Shown here: positions 62,794 to 64,000 of the stretch, piece by piece | Layout: every line of letters begins with the position of its first letter | Position numbering within the stretch: the first letter of the stretch is position 1 | Origin: an uncultured Lachnospiraceae bacterium | Lineage (GTDB): Bacteria; Bacillota; Clostridia; Lachnospirales; Lachnospiraceae | Length of the DNA stretch: 64,000 bases | Reading direction: 5' to 3' | Assembly: GCA_948794795.1 (NCBI GenBank) | Contig: CAQGLR010000006.1 | Span: 1 to 64,000, forward strand | Program-made: the position numbers and the translations under genes | Notes under the pieces: model-generated | What the model was told of the DNA's origin: nothing | The model's database searches: none | What the model saw: the letters and a program-made list of their open reading frames with translations, nothing else

Positions 62794-63735
62794 CTACGCT
62801 GATGCATTAAGCTTATCTAATGCTTTCTCCAGCGTAGATGTATCTTCAACATTTACATTTACCACACCTTTTAAAATACGTTTAACAAAACCACATAAAG
62901 TCTTTCCTGGACCTAATTCAATAAATGTATCTGCACCCTTTTCATTCATATTACGGACTATCTGTTCCCATCTTACAGGACAGCATATCTGCTTTGTAAG
63001 AATTGGTATAATATCATCCTCTGACTGCACTATTTCTGCATTTACATTAGTAAATACAGGTATCTTCATAGGTGAAATTGTTATTTTCTTAAGCTCTTCA
63101 CCTAGTTTCTCTGCTGCCGGCTTAAGAAGTTCTGTATGGAATGGCCCGCTTACTTTAAGCTTCACTGCCATTTTTGCTCCTTTTTCTTTGGCAAGCTCTG
63201 CCGCCCTTGCTGCTGCTTCTGCCTTCCCTGCAATAACAACCTGCCCAGGTGCATTATAATTTGCAGGTATTGCCAGTCCAAGCCCCTCTTCTACAGCCTT
63301 CCTGCAGGCTTCTTCTACTAACTCTGTATCTAATCCTATAATGGCATACATAGCACCCTCACCATTAGGGACTGCTTCTGCCATAAACTTTCCTCTCTTC
63401 TGGACAAGGGCAACTGCTTCTTCAAAATCCATAGCACCACTTGCTACATATGCAGAATACTCCCCAAGGCTTAAGCCTGCCGCCATATCAGCACGCACAC
63501 CGCGTTCTTCAATAACCTTAAGGGCTGCAATGCTCATAACCAGTATTGCTGGCTGTGCAAACTCTGTCATCCCAAGCTTTTCTTCATTATTAAAACATAT
63601 ATCCTTTATAGAATAACCAAGCACTTCATCTGCCCTGTCAAATACTTCTTTTGCAACTGTATAATTATTATACAAATCTTTCCCCATACCAGCATATTGT
63701 GCACCCTGGCCACTGAACATAAAGACAGTTTTCAT
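62794..63735 (-). CDS. fabD: Malonyl-CoA:ACP transacylase FabD
   Basis: The 313-residue transacylase moves malonyl from CoA to ACP. It shows FMFSGQGAQYAGMG near residue 4, the nucleophilic serine in AAGLSLGEYSAY near 90 and the catalytic histidine in VSGPFHTELL near 199. GGAGGG precedes the ATG. It follows the carrier protein gene by 75 bp. Confidence 0.97.
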   Translation of the reverse strand: MKTVFMFSGQGAQYAGMGKDLYNNYTVAKEVFDRADEVLGYSIKDICFNNEEKLGMTEFAQPAILVMSIAALKVIEERGVRADMAAGLSLGEYSAYVASGAMDFEEAVALVQKRGKFMAEAVPNGEGAMYAIIGLDTELVEEACRKAVEEGLGLAIPANYNAPGQVVIAGKAEAAARAAELAKEKGAKMAVKLKVSGPFHTELLKPAAEKLGEELKKITISPMKIPVFTNVNAEIVQSEDDIIPILTKQICCPVRWEQIVRNMNEKGADTFIELGPGKTLCGFVKRILKGVVNVNVEDTSTLEKALDKLNASA

Positions 63736-63810
63736 CTAAACCCTCCAATATTATGGAATTGTCCGGCATGCACCGGAAAAATTACCGGTACCGCCAGACA
63801 ACTGTATTTC

Positions 63811-64000
63811 TTAATTCTTATGACTTTCAACAAAATCAACTGCATCTTTTACAGTAACAATAGCTTCTGGATCTTCTACAGATATATCAAATTCATCTTC
63901 AATATCATTGATAATCTGGAACAGGTCTAAAGAATCTGCATCTAAATCTTCTTTTACATTAGTTTCAAGAGTAATTTCGCTTTCATCCTTGCCTGTCTGC
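63811..64000 (-). CDS. acpP: Acyl carrier protein, 5' end outside window
   Basis: The visible 62 codons of the minus strand end with TAA at 63811-63813. They contain the phosphopantetheine serine in DLDADSLDLFQII and the acidic helix pattern of the fatty-acid carrier protein, ending DAVDFVESHKN. About 15 N-terminal residues lie beyond the right edge. It is the general carrier of the operon and differs clearly from the specialised carrier at 37553. Confidence 0.95.
   Translation of the reverse strand, partial: QTGKDESEITLETNVKEDLDADSLDLFQIINDIEDEFDISVEDPEAIVTVKDAVDFVESHKN

Noticed and set aside
1..64000. CRISPR array, tRNA or rRNA genes
   Set aside because: No regularly spaced repeats and no cloverleaf or rRNA-like sequence were noticed in any intergenic region. 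A dedicated tRNA scan was not possible.

Overview
The window is a low-GC Clostridia chromosome segment, most likely a motile, endospore-lineage Lachnospiraceae-type bacterium. The evidence is the str operon order (rpsL-rpsG-fusA-tuf), a YyaC-type sporulation protein, a fatty-acid operon with all four acc genes, two large chemoreceptors, LytTR/GHKL regulation and a BspA-type leucine-rich repeat protein. Nearly all genes lie on the minus strand. No tRNA, rRNA or CRISPR array is visible.

Positions 1-359 are the tail of one tuf-targeting element (A) that continues beyond the left edge. Positions about 360-11283 hold a second element (B), an integrative and mobilizable element of about 10.9 kb in the 3' end of tuf. 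Next to tuf it carries a regulator, an excisionase-like protein and a tyrosine integrase. Inward from these are a RepA-like ATPase, a MobV relaxase with a candidate oriT, and two small proteins. At the far end lies defence cargo: a small HTH regulator, a C5 cytosine methyltransferase, an Eco47II/Sau96I-like endonuclease and a PHP-plus-SMC-like ATPase (TrlF-like). A 55-bp tuf 3' end is repeated at both borders and differs only at four synonymous positions. Pairs of 11-bp-spaced arm-type sites flank element B and recur, in variant form, in element A.

Positions 11228-23640 are core chromosome: tuf (own promoter), fusA, rpsG, rpsL with a promoter and leader hairpin, two membrane or surface proteins, yyaC, and a pfkA-dnaX-ybaB-recR operon. 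A 209-bp inverted-repeat-bounded element follows, then glgP, an FMN-binding lipoprotein and a chemoreceptor. Positions 28955-35099 carry a TIM-barrel epimerase with a two-protein ABC exporter, and a LytTR/GHKL two-component pair. Positions 35374-40472 hold a TetR regulator and a compact stand-alone C-ACP-A set (condensation enzyme, carrier protein, acyl-AMP ligase) with an alpha/beta hydrolase. This is the best candidate here for an uncharacterised biosynthetic pathway.

Positions 40473-48333 look like a decaying accessory region. They contain a BspA-like protein, an AAA-ATPase-like gene cut off at a perfect 24-bp hairpin, a lipoprotein, and an ABC ATPase, an FtsX-type permease and a LysR regulator that each carry one in-frame stop. 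Positions 48444-52601 form a tightly coupled operon of an Ntn-type amide hydrolase lipoprotein, an acyl-AMP ligase, a DUF3737 beta-helix protein, a small helical protein and a LysE exporter. A 214-bp IS982-derived miniature element and a second chemoreceptor follow. Positions 55416-64000 hold cvfB with a structured leader, then the type II fatty-acid operon acpP-fabD-fabG-fabF-accB-fabZ-accC-accD-accA.
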